A stretch of 64,000 nt of DNA from Bradyrhizobium sp. Ghvi (GTDB taxonomy: Bacteria; Pseudomonadota; Alphaproteobacteria; Rhizobiales; Xanthobacteraceae). Below are positions 36,096-46,465 of this stretch, one piece after another. The position numbers and the translations under genes were made by a program. Position 1 is the first letter of the stretch, and each line of letters begins with the position of its first letter. Under the pieces are notes generated by a model that worked only from the letters and a program-made list of their open reading frames with translations, was not told the DNA's origin and ran no database searches. The stretch is taken from the NCBI RefSeq assembly GCF_900115265.1, contig NZ_FOVU01000001.1:124001-188000 (forward strand). Reading direction: 5' to 3'.

Positions 36096-36917
36096 ATGAC
36101 GCCGCAGGAACGCCAACTCGTCGACGAGCTTTTCGACCGGCTTTCGAAACTGGAAAATGCACCGCGCGATCCCGACGCGATCGCCGCGATTTCGGACGGC
36201 TTACGCAAGGCGCCGGGCGCGGTCTATGCGCTGGTGCAAACCACGCTGCTGCAGGACGAAGCGCTGAAGCGGGCCCACAACCGTATCCAGGAGCTGGAAG
36301 CGGCGCAGGCGCCCGAGAAAGCCCAGTCCGGCGGCTTCCTGGATACCATGCGCGACACCCTGTTCGGCGGAGGCCAATCGCGCGGCTCGGTTCCGAACGT
36401 GCCGCCGCGCGACCAGCGACCGGTCTGGAATAGCGGCCAGGCGATGCAGCAGGCCCAGCCCGGCTACGGCCAGCCGCCTTATGGTCAGGCTTACGGGCAA
36501 GGCCAGGGATATGGTCAGGGCTACGGCGCTCCGCCGGTCGGCGGTGGCGGAGGCTCGTTCCTGGGCACGGCGGCAGCGGCCGCGGCCGGTGTGGTCGGCG
36601 GCTCGCTGCTGCTCTCCAGCATCCGCGGCATGATGGGCGGCGGCGGATCGCATCAGGCTTTTGGCGACACCACCATCATCGAGGAGCGCGGTAGCCCCTG
36701 GGGCGGCGACCAGTCCGGCAACTCGCTCGCCCGCGATGCCGGCCTCAATGACATCGGCTCGAACCGCGACGACTCGCGCCAGGGCTTCTTCGACCAGGCT
36801 TCGAACGATCGCGACGATAACGACCAGAACTACGACGACGATAGAGACGACAGCGTGGACATGGCCGACGACAGCGATTTCGGCGGCGGCGACGACGGCG
36901 GCAGCGATTACGCTTGA
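36096..36917 (+). CDS. DUF2076-family protein
   Basis: A 273-aa protein. The N-terminal 85 residues (MTPQERQLVDELFDRLSKLE, DGLRKAPGAVYALVQTTLLQDEALKRAHNRIQELE) are the conserved DUF2076 domain. A Gly/Tyr/Gln-rich stretch (QPGYGQPPYGQAYGQGQGY) and a hydrophobic glycine-containing helix (GGSFLGTAAAAAAGVVGGSLL) follow, then an Asp-rich tail (DDRDDSVDMADDSDFGGGDD). DUF2076 is described as a periplasmic ligand-binding sensor in general databases; here the tail suggests a metal-binding or disordered acidic end. It is followed at once by a strong terminator. Confidence 0.85.
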   Translation: MTPQERQLVDELFDRLSKLENAPRDPDAIAAISDGLRKAPGAVYALVQTTLLQDEALKRAHNRIQELEAAQAPEKAQSGGFLDTMRDTLFGGGQSRGSVPNVPPRDQRPVWNSGQAMQQAQPGYGQPPYGQAYGQGQGYGQGYGAPPVGGGGGSFLGTAAAAAAGVVGGSLLLSSIRGMMGGGGSHQAFGDTTIIEERGSPWGGDQSGNSLARDAGLNDIGSNRDDSRQGFFDQASNDRDDNDQNYDDDRDDSVDMADDSDFGGGDDGGSDYA

Positions 36918-36940
36918 GCAATCCGCCCGGTAAATGCAAA

Positions 36941-36969
36941 GCGGCCGCCTCTCGGCGGCCGCTTTTTTT
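36941..36969 (+). terminator. Intrinsic terminator after the DUF2076 gene
   Basis: Perfect stem GCGGCCGCC / GGCGGCCGC, with a 4-nt loop, then seven T. Confidence 0.9.
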
Positions 36970-37228
36970 GCTGCAGAGCTCACCCGTTCGCTGCAACTGC
37001 GCATCGCGCAGAGAAGCTTTCGAATACAATATGACTATTGCGCTGGGTTGTTGCATCGCGCCGAGACGATGCGCGTGAGTTAAACATGAGAGACGAAACC
37101 ACTGTCTGAGACGTGCAGCCGTAGACTCCCGGATTTCCAAATTCGGACATGGGTGTTCAACTGGAAGAACACGTTCCTCATGCCACACACGTGTTGCCAT
37201 TCCTTGACCGTCGGCGGGATCTAAAAAA
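36970..37228. other. Intergenic region, no gene recognised
   Basis: About 260 bp after a terminator. It is slightly less GC-rich and shows no repeat or coding signal that I can support. Confidence 0.5.
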
Positions 37229-37453
37229 ATGAGTCCACTTCAGCAACGCATCGCGACCTTAAGCGACGTGACGACGAGTCTCATCAGCGACTTGAACGAG
37301 TTGGACGGACTGCAGGAACGCGTCAGGAGGGCGGAGCTATCGCTGCAGCGATCGAGCCGCTCCGCGCGTGCACCGCATTCCCGTGCCTCAACTGGTCACC
37401 GCCGCTCCGTTGCGCCTCGGCCCGGTCGAGGCGGCTTTGTCAGGTCGCGTTGA
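37229..37453 (+). CDS. Small hypothetical coiled-coil protein
   Basis: A 74-aa frame. The first 44 residues (MSPLQQRIATLSDVTTSLIS, then DLNELDGLQERVRRAELSLQ) look like a real amphipathic helix. The remainder is Arg/Ser/Pro-rich and may be a wrong frame. Start codon follows an A-rich leader with no strong ribosome-binding site. Low support. Confidence 0.35.
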   Translation: MSPLQQRIATLSDVTTSLISDLNELDGLQERVRRAELSLQRSSRSARAPHSRASTGHRRSVAPRPGRGGFVRSR

Positions 37454-37564
37454 CCATAGCTGGGGAAGGTACGCCGCAACCGGCGGCACGCGACCCCTTC
37501 GATGGCGAGCGTCGCCAGACGGTGCTGCGCAGGAAATTGACACCGTCATCGATTGCGCGACGTC

Positions 37565-38395
37565 TCACATCACCACGACCTTGGTGCCGACATTGACGCG
37601 GCCGTAGAGGTCGATGACGTCCTCGTTGCGCATGCGGATGCAGCCGGAGGAGACGTTGGTGCCGATGGTCCAGGGCTCGTTGGAGCCGTGGATGCGGTAG
37701 AGCGTGGAGCCGAGATACATCGCGCGGGCACCGAGCGGATTTTCCGGGCCGCCTTCCATGTGCCTGGGCAGATCGGGACGGCGAGCGAGCATTTCCGCCG
37801 GCGGCGTCCAATCCGGCCATTCGCGCTTGGCCGTGATCGACTTCACGCCGGTCCAGGTGAAGCCTTCACGTCCGACGCCGATGCCGTAACGCAGCGCCCG
37901 GCCGTTGCCCTCGACGAGGTAGAGAAACTTGTTGTTGGAATCGACCACGATCGTGCCGGCACTTTCCTTGCCGCTATAGTCAACAAGTTGTTTCTCGAAT
38001 TTCGGATCGAACGGACGCTGCCGCGGATCGATCGCCTCCTGCTGGTAGCTGGCACCTTGCTGATAGCCGCCCTGTTGATATCCACCCTGCATCTGCGGCT
38101 CACCCATTGGCGGCAGGCGGCGCGGATCGTTGTAGGCGGGCTGCTGCTGATAGATCGGCTGCTGCGGCGCATAGGCCGGGCCGCGCCCGGGGCCGTCGCC
38201 GAACAGGAACTCGATGAAGCCGCCGCCCATGTTGCCGTTGGAGGCCACGCGCACCGGGGCCGCTGGCACATGCGGCTGGTAGAGCACCGCAGGCGGATCG
38301 TTCGGAACGGTATTGTCGAAGGCGCTGGCGCAATCGGTGCCGACAATAAAGGCGCAAGCGCTGCCGAGCAGCGCGACAGGCATTTTCTTGAACAT
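37565..38395 (-). CDS. L,D-transpeptidase (YkuD domain)
   Basis: A 276-aa exported peptidoglycan cross-linking enzyme. Signal peptide MFKKMPVALLGSACAFIVG..CASA is followed by a Pro/Gln/Tyr/Gly-rich linker (about 60-130) and the YkuD catalytic domain. The active-site pattern is YRIHGSNEPWTIG (His about 236) and SSGCIRMRNEDV, with nucleophile Cys252. Start at 38395 gives the signal peptide, and an upstream Met at 38530 would not. The gene is divergent from cheZ. Confidence 0.92.
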   Translation of the reverse strand: MFKKMPVALLGSACAFIVGTDCASAFDNTVPNDPPAVLYQPHVPAAPVRVASNGNMGGGFIEFLFGDGPGRGPAYAPQQPIYQQQPAYNDPRRLPPMGEPQMQGGYQQGGYQQGASYQQEAIDPRQRPFDPKFEKQLVDYSGKESAGTIVVDSNNKFLYLVEGNGRALRYGIGVGREGFTWTGVKSITAKREWPDWTPPAEMLARRPDLPRHMEGGPENPLGARAMYLGSTLYRIHGSNEPWTIGTNVSSGCIRMRNEDVIDLYGRVNVGTKVVVM

Positions 38396-38710
38396 CGACG
38401 TACTCTGTACTGTTTCGTCTCGTTGCATTCGCCGCCGAACGCGCTGGCTGATCTCCGCGTCCTCGACGTGGTCAATAAAAGGCAAACTCCGTTTTGTTTG
38501 GTAAACGTATCGGGCGTTTCGATTCACCACGTCGCGAGCCGAGAGGCAATTTGGCGATCAGCGTTTATTTTCGATGAAGAGCGAAACCTCATGGTTAATC
38601 GTCGGTTTGCGTGCCGTCGCGCGCGGCCGCACAACAGTTCCTGCTGTGAACCTCGTGTTAAATCGCTTCCGTCTACAAAGACGCGTGAGTGAGGTGGGGG
38701 GAGTATCCTG
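38396..38710. promoter_or_regulatory. Divergent promoter region between the L,D-transpeptidase and cheZ genes
   Basis: About 315 bp of non-coding sequence between two genes transcribed away from each other. No confident -35/-10 pair or operator was recognised. Confidence 0.4.
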
Positions 38711-39475
38711 ATGGCTGTTCACCGCAAGCGTTTTCGTGTCGAGGATATCGCCGGTGGCGAGATGCCAATTCTGGACGTAACTGAAGAAACAGGTCCGATG
38801 CACAGCGAAATCATGACCGAGCTGCGTGCGATCCGCGCACAGATGGCTAGAGGCAGCCATGCCGCGCTGCCGCCGAGCGACGCTGTCGTCGCGCAGGAAG
38901 TCGCGGATACGCGCGCGTTGCTGGACACCTACCGCGCCCAGATCGAGCAGTGCGAGAAGCTGAAGGTCGAGCTCGACCTCATCCACGATGCCATCGACCG
39001 CACCAAGCGCGAGATCGCGACCCTGCACGGCAAGAGCTTCGACGGCGGCGAGATGGCCAAGGTCAATGGCGAACTCGGCGCGGTGGTCGGCGGCACCGAA
39101 CAGGCGACCCAGCAGATCCTCGAAGCCGCGGAGTCAATCGACCAGGCCGCGAGCGCGATGTCGAAGGTGGACTCGGTGGACCAGCAGAAGCGGCTCGCCG
39201 ACGACATTCAGGAACGCGTCATATCGATCTTCGAGGCCTGCAACTTCCAGGACCTGACCGGCCAGCGCATCAGCAAGGTCATGAACACGATGAAGTTCAT
39301 CGAGCAGCACATCAATGCGATGATGGACATCTGGGGTGGCGTCGACGCGATCAAGTCCCATGTGCCGACCCCCGTCGACAACCGCAGCGAGGACGAGAAG
39401 CTCCTCAATGGCCCGAAGCTTGCCGGCGACGTCGGCCATGCCTCGCAGGACGACATCGACGCGCTGTTCGACTGA
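38711..39475 (+). CDS. cheZ: CheZ-type chemotaxis phosphatase
   Basis: CheZ speeds removal of phosphate from CheY-P. The 254-aa protein has a long helical hairpin (ELRAIRAQMARG to about 120-215). The catalytic segment NFQDLTGQRISKVM at residues 178-191 reproduces the family DFQDLTGQ, with Asp181 and Gln185 as the counterparts of E. coli Asp143 and Gln147. The C-terminus QDDIDALFD resembles the CheY-docking tail. No other chemotaxis gene is near, so it is an orphan. Alphaproteobacteria often lack classical CheZ, making this of interest. Confidence 0.88.
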   Translation: MAVHRKRFRVEDIAGGEMPILDVTEETGPMHSEIMTELRAIRAQMARGSHAALPPSDAVVAQEVADTRALLDTYRAQIEQCEKLKVELDLIHDAIDRTKREIATLHGKSFDGGEMAKVNGELGAVVGGTEQATQQILEAAESIDQAASAMSKVDSVDQQKRLADDIQERVISIFEACNFQDLTGQRISKVMNTMKFIEQHINAMMDIWGGVDAIKSHVPTPVDNRSEDEKLLNGPKLAGDVGHASQDDIDALFD

Positions 39476-39501
39476 GCGAAGGCGATCTACGGAAAAGCAA
39501 A

Positions 39502-39527
39502 ACGCCGGCGGAAGCCGGCGTTTTTTT
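39502..39527 (+). terminator. Intrinsic terminator after cheZ
   Basis: Stem ACGCCGGC / GCCGGCGT with a short GGAA loop, followed by a run of seven T. Confidence 0.9.
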
Positions 39528-39544
39528 GTTTTTTGGCTTGTGTC

Positions 39545-39624
39545 GTCATTCCGGGGCGGTCCGCAGGACCGAACCCGGAATCTCGAGATTCCGGGTTCGA
39601 TGCTTCGCATCGCCCCGGAATGAC
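39545..39624. repeat. REP-like palindrome
   Basis: The outer arms GTCATTCCGGGGCG and CGCCCCGGAATGAC are perfect. Inside, a smaller palindrome has CGAACCCGGAATCTC / GAGATTCCGGGTTCG. It separates cheZ from the lipoprotein gene. Confidence 0.8.
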
Positions 39625-39630
39625 AGAGAG

Positions 39631-40152
39631 CTACGCCCGCGGCGCGCAGCGGACGTAGACCATGTTGCCGTAGCGGGTGGCGGCGTCCTTGTCGACGAAG
39701 CGGGTGATCATGACGCGGCCGTCGAAGGAGACGATCTCGCGGTCCTGCTCGCCCGGCGTCGGGCCGGGGGGGCCGATGTAATTCTTGCCGCTCGGCGAGC
39801 CCTTCAGCCGCAGTTCCTGCGGCGTGGCCTGGTCGGCCAGATGCATGATCACGCCGCCGGAGGAACCGGCGCCGATCACGTAGGGGTTCTTGCACTGGGC
39901 CCGCGCGGCCGCCTCGGTGCGGGCGCGGTCGGCCGGGTTCTGGAACGAGGCGAGGCCCCAGCGCCCGACGATCTCGTCGGCGCGGATCGAGGCCGGCATT
40001 TCCGGCGCGACACCGGGCTCGGCCTCCGGCGCCGGCTGCGACGGCGAAAAGGACGGCAGGCTCATGCCGCCGCCGCAGGCGCCGAGCAGCAGCGCCAGGC
40101 AAGAGGCGGCCGCCAGATTGGCAACCGTGCGCGCGTGAGCCGAACTGATCAT
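39631..40152 (-). CDS. Putative lipoprotein (unknown)
   Basis: A 173-aa protein. N-terminal MISSAHARTVANLAAASCLA then a lipobox LLGAC, with the +1 Cys followed by GGG, indicates lipid attachment. The mature part starts with a Pro/Ser-rich linker, then ADEIVGRWGLASFQNPADR, AQCKNPYVIGAGSSGGVIMHLAD, and a conserved-looking end ITRFVDKDAATRYGNMVYVRCAP. No function recognised. Start at 40152 puts the lipobox at a normal distance, unlike the Met at 40221. Confidence 0.8.
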   Translation of the reverse strand: MISSAHARTVANLAAASCLALLLGACGGGMSLPSFSPSQPAPEAEPGVAPEMPASIRADEIVGRWGLASFQNPADRARTEAAARAQCKNPYVIGAGSSGGVIMHLADQATPQELRLKGSPSGKNYIGPPGPTPGEQDREIVSFDGRVMITRFVDKDAATRYGNMVYVRCAPRA

Positions 40153-40308
40153 GGCATTCCCCCGAACAAGACCATGGCCGCACCCCTTCCGCAGCCAAGC
40201 GCAAAACCGCAGCCAGGGCAATGACGTCCTAAGATACGCCTCTCCCCCGAACGACTTTTCAGTGCCACCATCCTATATCCGCCTCAACAATCGCTTAACC
40301 ACCTTTGC

Positions 40309-40337
40309 TTGACAGGATCGCAGCCAAGCCATATCCC
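40309..40337 (+). promoter_or_regulatory. Probable groES promoter
   Basis: TTGACA at 40309-40314, 17-bp spacer, then TATCCC at 40332-40337. The -35 is consensus and the -10 is weak, which is common in this group. The CIRCE element starts 11 bp further downstream, at the expected place to block transcription. Confidence 0.6.
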
Positions 40338-40347
40338 CTGCGCACTA

Positions 40348-40374
40348 TTAGCACTCGGAAAGACCGATTGCTAA
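40348..40374. promoter_or_regulatory. CIRCE operator (HrcA binding site)
   Basis: TTAGCACTC, 9-bp spacer and GATTGCTAA. The consensus right arm is GAGTGCTAA, so there is one mismatch. CIRCE is bound by HrcA and represses groESL at normal temperature. It lies about 100 bp upstream of groES. Confidence 0.92.
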
Positions 40375-40470
40375 GCGCGCCGTTCGATCCTCGGGAAGAG
40401 GGGGAACGGGAGCGCCGCCCTCACCCACTTCCGCTGCTTATCGAAAAGCGAGCCTCCAAAGGGAAACGTC

Positions 40471-40767
40471 ATGGCTAAGTCCAAATTTCGTCCGCTGCAT
40501 GACCGTGTCGTGGTCAAACGTATCGACGCCGAGGAAAAGACCAAGGGCGGCATCATCATCCCCGATACCGCCAAGGAAAAGCCGTCCCAGGGCGAAGTCG
40601 TCGCCGTCGGCCCCGGCGGCCGTGACGAAGCTGGCAAGCTGATCCCGATCGACCTCAAGGTCGGCGACCGCGTGCTGTTCGGCAAGTGGTCGGGCACCGA
40701 GGTCAAGATCGACAACGAAGAGCTCCTGATTATGAAGGAGTCGGACATCATGGGCGTGATGGCCTAA
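40471..40767 (+). CDS. groES: Co-chaperonin GroES
   Basis: 10-kDa lid of the GroEL folding chamber. The 98-aa sequence has [35 protein letters not shown] (mobile loop), then [14 protein letters not shown] and [14 protein letters not shown]. It is typical in length and motif. Under the CIRCE operator and followed by groEL on the same strand. Confidence 0.98.
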   Translation: MAKSKFRPLHDRVVVKRIDAEEKTKGGIIIPDTAKEKPSQGEVVAVGPGGRDEAGKLIPIDLKVGDRVLFGKWSGTEVKIDNEELLIMKESDIMGVMA

Positions 40768-40797
40768 GGCCGTCAGGCTGAACAGCCACTGAATGCC

Positions 40798-40823
40798 ATG
40801 CCCGGATCGTCAGGTCCGGGCAT
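40798..40823 (+). promoter_or_regulatory. Hairpin between groES and groEL
   Basis: ATGCCCGGA / TCCGGGCAT, 9-bp perfect stem with an 8-nt loop, in the 119-bp gap and not followed by a T run. It is more likely an mRNA-stability or processing hairpin than a terminator. Confidence 0.6.
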
Positions 40824-40874
40824 CCATCGTTCCGCCTGATACCACAACGCAACGACACACCACGAACACATTAG

Positions 40875-42518
<1,644 letters not shown>

Positions 42519-42543
42519 GCCCGTCCTCATCCGACGAAGTTGC

Positions 42544-42573
42544 GAAGGCCGCCTCCGGGCGGCCTTCTTTTTT
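42544..42573 (+). terminator. groESL terminator
   Basis: Stem GAAGGCCGCC / GGCGGCCTTC with a 4-nt loop, then six T. Confidence 0.9.
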
Positions 42574-42660
42574 GCCGACACTGGCCTGCGCTTTCCGATT
42601 CAACCGACCAGCAAAACCCACTACGGTGGCGCCCGATTCTTTCGATCGAGGATTTCGTCA

Positions 42661-43872
42661 ATGCGCCCGCTTCTGGTTTGTTCGACAGCCCTTTTGGCGG
42701 CTTTGCTCGCCACCTCACCCGAGGTCGTCTCCGCCCAGATGAAGCTGTCGCCCAAGGCCGCGGCACCCGGCGGCATGGAGACGCGCTATTTCACCTCGAT
42801 CGATGGGCTGATGGATGGCAATGCCGACGTGATCCTGAAGGAGACGCGGCAGGGCAAGACGGTCACCGCGGCCGTGCTCGACGTCTGCTACCCCGTCGCC
42901 AAGAACTCCGACCGCAAGGACCGCTTCGTCGTCAATCTCCAGATCTCCGGCCAGACCATGACCGGCACGACGCAGAGCCTCGGCGCGAAGGCACCTGTGA
43001 CCGTCAAGCTGACGCGCAAGCCGACCGGCGACACCTTCGAGTTCCGCGGCCAGATCGGCATCGGCCAGGCCGTGACCGAAGTGACCTCGCCCGACAATGC
43101 CGATCTCAGCGAGAAGGAATTTCTGGACAACCAGACCAGCGACGACGGCATCACGCCGCAGCCGAAGGATTTCACCGAAGTCTCGCCTGAGGCGATCGCG
43201 GTCAAGGTCAAGCTGGAGAACGCGACCGACTTCCTGAAGAGCCTCAAGGGCCAGGACGTCGAGGTGACGCTGGCAAGTCTCGCCGTTGGCTGCGACGCGC
43301 TGCGCGCCGGCGAGCAGACCATCAACATGTCGGTCGATCCGGAGCGCGCGGCCGCGCTGCTCGCGAAATTCAAGGCGATGCCGGGGGTCACGGCCGCCGG
43401 CTGGACCGCGGGGATCGCGGAGATGGACCGCAGCATCCGCCTGCCCGCCGCCGACTGGCGCGACGGCGACAAGATCAACCGCGACAAGCTCGCCAGCGCG
43501 ATTGCCGGGGTGCTGAGCAAGACGCTTGCGGCCAAGCCGGTCTCGCAGAGCTTCAGCCCCTCAACCGGCAAGCTCAAGCTGGTGTTCAAACGGCCGAACC
43601 AGGATTTCCCGGCGCTCGAGCTCACCGACACGATCGAGGTCGCGGGTCTCGTCTCCGCCGACAAGCCGGGGACGTCAGACAAGTTGATGGTCTGGATCGG
43701 CAGCCCCTCGACCACCACGGCCGACGAGAGCAGCGGCGCAAAGCTCAACGTCTCGGACGAGGCGACCGCCGACGAGGAAGGCGACCAGCCCGACGACAAC
43801 GGCTCGATCGAGGCGCTCGCCAAGGAGCTGAAGGGCCAGCGCTGGGACGCCGACAAGTCGGTGTGGAAGTAG
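42661..43872 (+). CDS. Secreted hypothetical protein
   Basis: A 403-aa exported protein with signal peptide MRPLLVCSTALLAALLATSPEVVSA. It is rich in Thr/Lys/Asp. MKLSPKAAAPGGMETRYFTS, VLDVCYPVAKNSDRKDRF, DFTEVSPEAIAVKVKLENATDFLKSLKG and an Asp/Glu/Ser-rich end (ADESSGAKLNVSDEATADEEGD) are seen. I do not recognise the family. It follows the groEL terminator, so it is probably its own transcript. Position next to groESL is not enough to infer a role. Confidence 0.75.
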   Translation: MRPLLVCSTALLAALLATSPEVVSAQMKLSPKAAAPGGMETRYFTSIDGLMDGNADVILKETRQGKTVTAAVLDVCYPVAKNSDRKDRFVVNLQISGQTMTGTTQSLGAKAPVTVKLTRKPTGDTFEFRGQIGIGQAVTEVTSPDNADLSEKEFLDNQTSDDGITPQPKDFTEVSPEAIAVKVKLENATDFLKSLKGQDVEVTLASLAVGCDALRAGEQTINMSVDPERAAALLAKFKAMPGVTAAGWTAGIAEMDRSIRLPAADWRDGDKINRDKLASAIAGVLSKTLAAKPVSQSFSPSTGKLKLVFKRPNQDFPALELTDTIEVAGLVSADKPGTSDKLMVWIGSPSTTTADESSGAKLNVSDEATADEEGDQPDDNGSIEALAKELKGQRWDADKSVWK

Positions 43873-43957
43873 GCAAAGCTTTCGTGCCCCGGACGCAGCG
43901 CGACAGCGCTTATGCGCTACGCCTTGTCCGGGATACGCGAGCAGCGCTTGCGAGACG

Positions 43958-44356
43958 CTAATTCCCGTTCGTCCGAAACCGCAGCGTCTTCGGGCCGATC
44001 AGCGTGAGCACGTCGCCCTGGCGCTTCCAGGTCTCGACGGCGGCGAGCGCTGCGACAAGCTCGTCGTCAGCCTGGGCCTTGGCCGGCAGGCAGGAACGAT
44101 CCTGGAGTGGGCCGGGAACGAAGATCACGGTGTTGCCGGCGACCGAGAACTGGCCCTTGCCGCCCTTGCACCAGAGCTCGAGCACGACCTCGCCATGGTC
44201 ACCGATCTCGATGTTCGGGATCCGCTTCGAGCCAGGCTGCGGCACGGCTTCCAGCGTCATCTCGGTGCCGAAGGGAAAGCCCTCTTCCGCACGCGCAACG
44301 GCACACGTCAAAAGTACCGCGGCCGCGGCACACACCACCTGCTTCAACGACACCAT
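43958..44356 (-). CDS. META-domain-like secreted protein
   Basis: A 132-aa exported protein. Signal peptide MVSLKQVVCAAAAVLLTCAVARA. The rest resembles the META domain (HslJ family): GTEMTLEAVPQPGSKRIPNIEIG, then LVAALAAVETWKRQGDVLTLIGPKTLRF near the end. HslJ proteins are linked to heat and novobiocin stress. Convergent with the preceding gene. Family call is from memory of the W-x-x-x-G-x-x-L-x-L ending. Confidence 0.7.
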   Translation of the reverse strand: MVSLKQVVCAAAAVLLTCAVARAEEGFPFGTEMTLEAVPQPGSKRIPNIEIGDHGEVVLELWCKGGKGQFSVAGNTVIFVPGPLQDRSCLPAKAQADDELVAALAAVETWKRQGDVLTLIGPKTLRFRTNGN

Positions 44357-44435
44357 GAAACCTCTCGACCGATCAGGTTGCCGGGTCTTCTATAAGACGG
44401 CAAAGCCTTTGAGAAGGTTTGTCGGTGCAGGAGGC

Positions 44436-44467
44436 AAAAATCCCCGCGGGATGGTCCCGCGGGGATT
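44436..44467 (-). terminator. Intrinsic terminator of the lactate permease gene
   Basis: Stem TCCCCGCGGGA with its complement and a short loop, followed on the minus strand by five T (AAAAA on plus at 44436-44440). Confidence 0.85.
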
Positions 44468-44491
44468 TGCCTCAAGGCCGCGCCGCGCCTG

Positions 44492-46156
44492 CTACTTCAG
44501 GACGAGGGCCGTGAACGGATAGACATAGGCCTGCAACGTCACGAGCACACCGACGAGACATGCGAGCACGATCGAGTGCCAGAACACGAAACGCAGGATG
44601 GAGCCTTCGTGGCCGACCCAGTTGGTCGCGGTGGAGGCGACCACGATCGATTGTGCGTCGATCATCTTGCCCATCACACCGCCGGACGAGTTCGCCGCGC
44701 CCATCAGGATCGGCGACAAGCCGAGCTGCTGAGAGGTGATCTTCTGGAGGTTGCCGAACAGGATGTTCGAGGAGGTATCCGATCCGGTCAGTGCCACGCC
44801 CAACCAGCCGAGCAGCGTGCCGAAGAAGGGATAGAGCACGCCGGTTGCGGCAAAGGCGAGACCGAGCGTCGCGTCGACGCCGGACAGCCGCGTGAGCGTG
44901 CCGATCGCGAGCATCGCCGAGATCGTGATCAGCGAGATCGCGCAAAGCCGGATGGTGCGGCCATATTCGGCCACGAGCCTTCCGGGACCGACGCCCATCA
45001 GCAGGCCGGAGATGATCGCCGCAATCAGCATGCCCGTGCCGGTGAACGACAGATAGGTAAAGCTGAACACGGCCGCTTCCTTTGTCGGCCCCGGCGCGAC
45101 CGGCGGCATCTTGTTGATCATCTGGTGCAGCTCGGGAACAGGATAGTTCCAGGTGAAGATGCCGTTCGCCCAGGTCTTGAAGGCGCCGTTGCCCCAGATC
45201 AGCATGACGACGCACACGATGATCCATGGCAGCAGAGCGCTGAACAGTTCGCCCGAGGTCAGCGGCGTCTTGTCGAGCGGTTTTGCGGCCGCCATGGTAC
45301 CTGCCGATTCATCGCGGCCGCGTAGCGCCGGAGAAAGCCACAGCTGCTTCGGCTGCCAGACTCGAAGGAACAGGATCAGCGCGCCCATCGAGATCAGCGA
45401 TGCGCCGATGTCGACGATCCAGGGATTGATGTAGTTCGAGATCACGAATTGCGGGATCGCGAACGACACGCCGGTGACGAGGATGGCCGGCCAGACGTCC
45501 TTCATTCCTCGCCAGCCGGCGAATGCCCACACCACCCAGAACGGCACGATCAGCGAGAAGAACGGCAATTGCCGGCCGACCATTGCGCCCAGGATGTAGG
45601 GATCGAGCCCGGTAACCGAGGCAAGGCCCTGGATCGGCGTGCCCAGCGCACCATAGGCAACGGGTGCGGTGTTGGCGATCAGCGAGAGTCCTGAGGCGGC
45701 CAGCGGCGAGAAGCCGAGCCCGATCAGCACGGCACCGGTGATCGCGACCGGCGTGCCGAAGCCAGAGGCGCCTTCGAAGAAGGCACCGAACGAGAAGGCC
45801 ACCAGCAACAATTGCAGCCGCCGATCCTCGGTCACGCTACCGATCGCGCGTTTGAGCAACTCGAATTTCCCGCATCCGACCGTCACCTGGTAGAGGAAGA
45901 TGACGTTGAGAACGATCCAGCCGATCGGGAAAAAGCCGGTCACGATGCCGAGGATCGAGGCGCGGATCGACATGTTCGCCGGCATGGTGAAAACGAAGAT
46001 CGTGATCAGGTTGGTCACGATCATGGCGATGACGGCTGCGATGTGAGCCTGAACGCGCCCGCTCGCGATCAGGACCAGCAGCGTGACGACGGGCACTGCC
46101 GCCGCGATCGTCGACAGCACGGGGCTATGCAACGGATCATAAATTTGATTCCACAT
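44492..46156 (-). CDS. lctP: L-lactate permease (LctP/LldP family)
   Basis: Proton-coupled lactate (and glycolate) uptake through the inner membrane. The 554-aa product has about 12-14 helices; MWNQIYDPLHSPVLSTIAAAV is a good N-terminus. Conserved segments include AFSFGAFFEGASGFGTPVAITGAVLIGLGF, SLIANTAPVAYGALGTPI and MGAANSSGGVMGKMIDAQSI. Start at 46156 has GGAGGAAGACC directly before ATG. Family members also carry glycolate, which fits the glc genes 4 kb away. Divergent from the ABC transporter gene. Confidence 0.95.
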   Translation of the reverse strand: MWNQIYDPLHSPVLSTIAAAVPVVTLLVLIASGRVQAHIAAVIAMIVTNLITIFVFTMPANMSIRASILGIVTGFFPIGWIVLNVIFLYQVTVGCGKFELLKRAIGSVTEDRRLQLLLVAFSFGAFFEGASGFGTPVAITGAVLIGLGFSPLAASGLSLIANTAPVAYGALGTPIQGLASVTGLDPYILGAMVGRQLPFFSLIVPFWVVWAFAGWRGMKDVWPAILVTGVSFAIPQFVISNYINPWIVDIGASLISMGALILFLRVWQPKQLWLSPALRGRDESAGTMAAAKPLDKTPLTSGELFSALLPWIIVCVVMLIWGNGAFKTWANGIFTWNYPVPELHQMINKMPPVAPGPTKEAAVFSFTYLSFTGTGMLIAAIISGLLMGVGPGRLVAEYGRTIRLCAISLITISAMLAIGTLTRLSGVDATLGLAFAATGVLYPFFGTLLGWLGVALTGSDTSSNILFGNLQKITSQQLGLSPILMGAANSSGGVMGKMIDAQSIVVASTATNWVGHEGSILRFVFWHSIVLACLVGVLVTLQAYVYPFTALVLK

Positions 46157-46465
46157 GGTCTTCCTCCCCCACGCATGTGTGCGGCAGGCGGCCCGCGTGG
46201 ACAGCCGATCCTGCTTGACGCTGAAGCGATAACCCCCGAATGGGATGCGAATTCCTCGCCGATGCAGCGGTTCCCGTCCGCTCACAAGCTCGCGAAATCC
46301 GGGAGGCCCCCACCCCGCGCCGTTGAGGCCCATGCTAGGGTTGCAAGCCGCGACAAGCCAACGCAAAGCACTTGCGACTTTAGTCTAAGTGCGCTCATTT
46401 CCGCCCTTGCCTCAACGGTTTGGCTCGAGGCATTTGCGCACAGTCCCTGCAGGAGATCCCGCTCT
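46157..46465. promoter_or_regulatory. Divergent control region between the permease and ABC transporter genes
   Basis: About 309 bp. A dyad GCACTT (46368-46373) / AAGTGC (46387-46392) with an inner GACT-TT-AGTC palindrome sits about 75 bp upstream of the ABC gene. It is a candidate operator for a GntR-type lactate regulator, which is an inference; no such regulator gene is in the window. Confidence 0.4.

Noticed and set aside
40798..40823. Hairpin between groES and groEL considered as a terminator
   Set aside because: No T run follows and the two genes must be co-expressed.
45812..46465. Upstream extension of the ABC transporter frame
   Set aside because: It overlaps the 5' half of the permease gene and has no domain; GTG 46466 with a ribosome-binding site is better.
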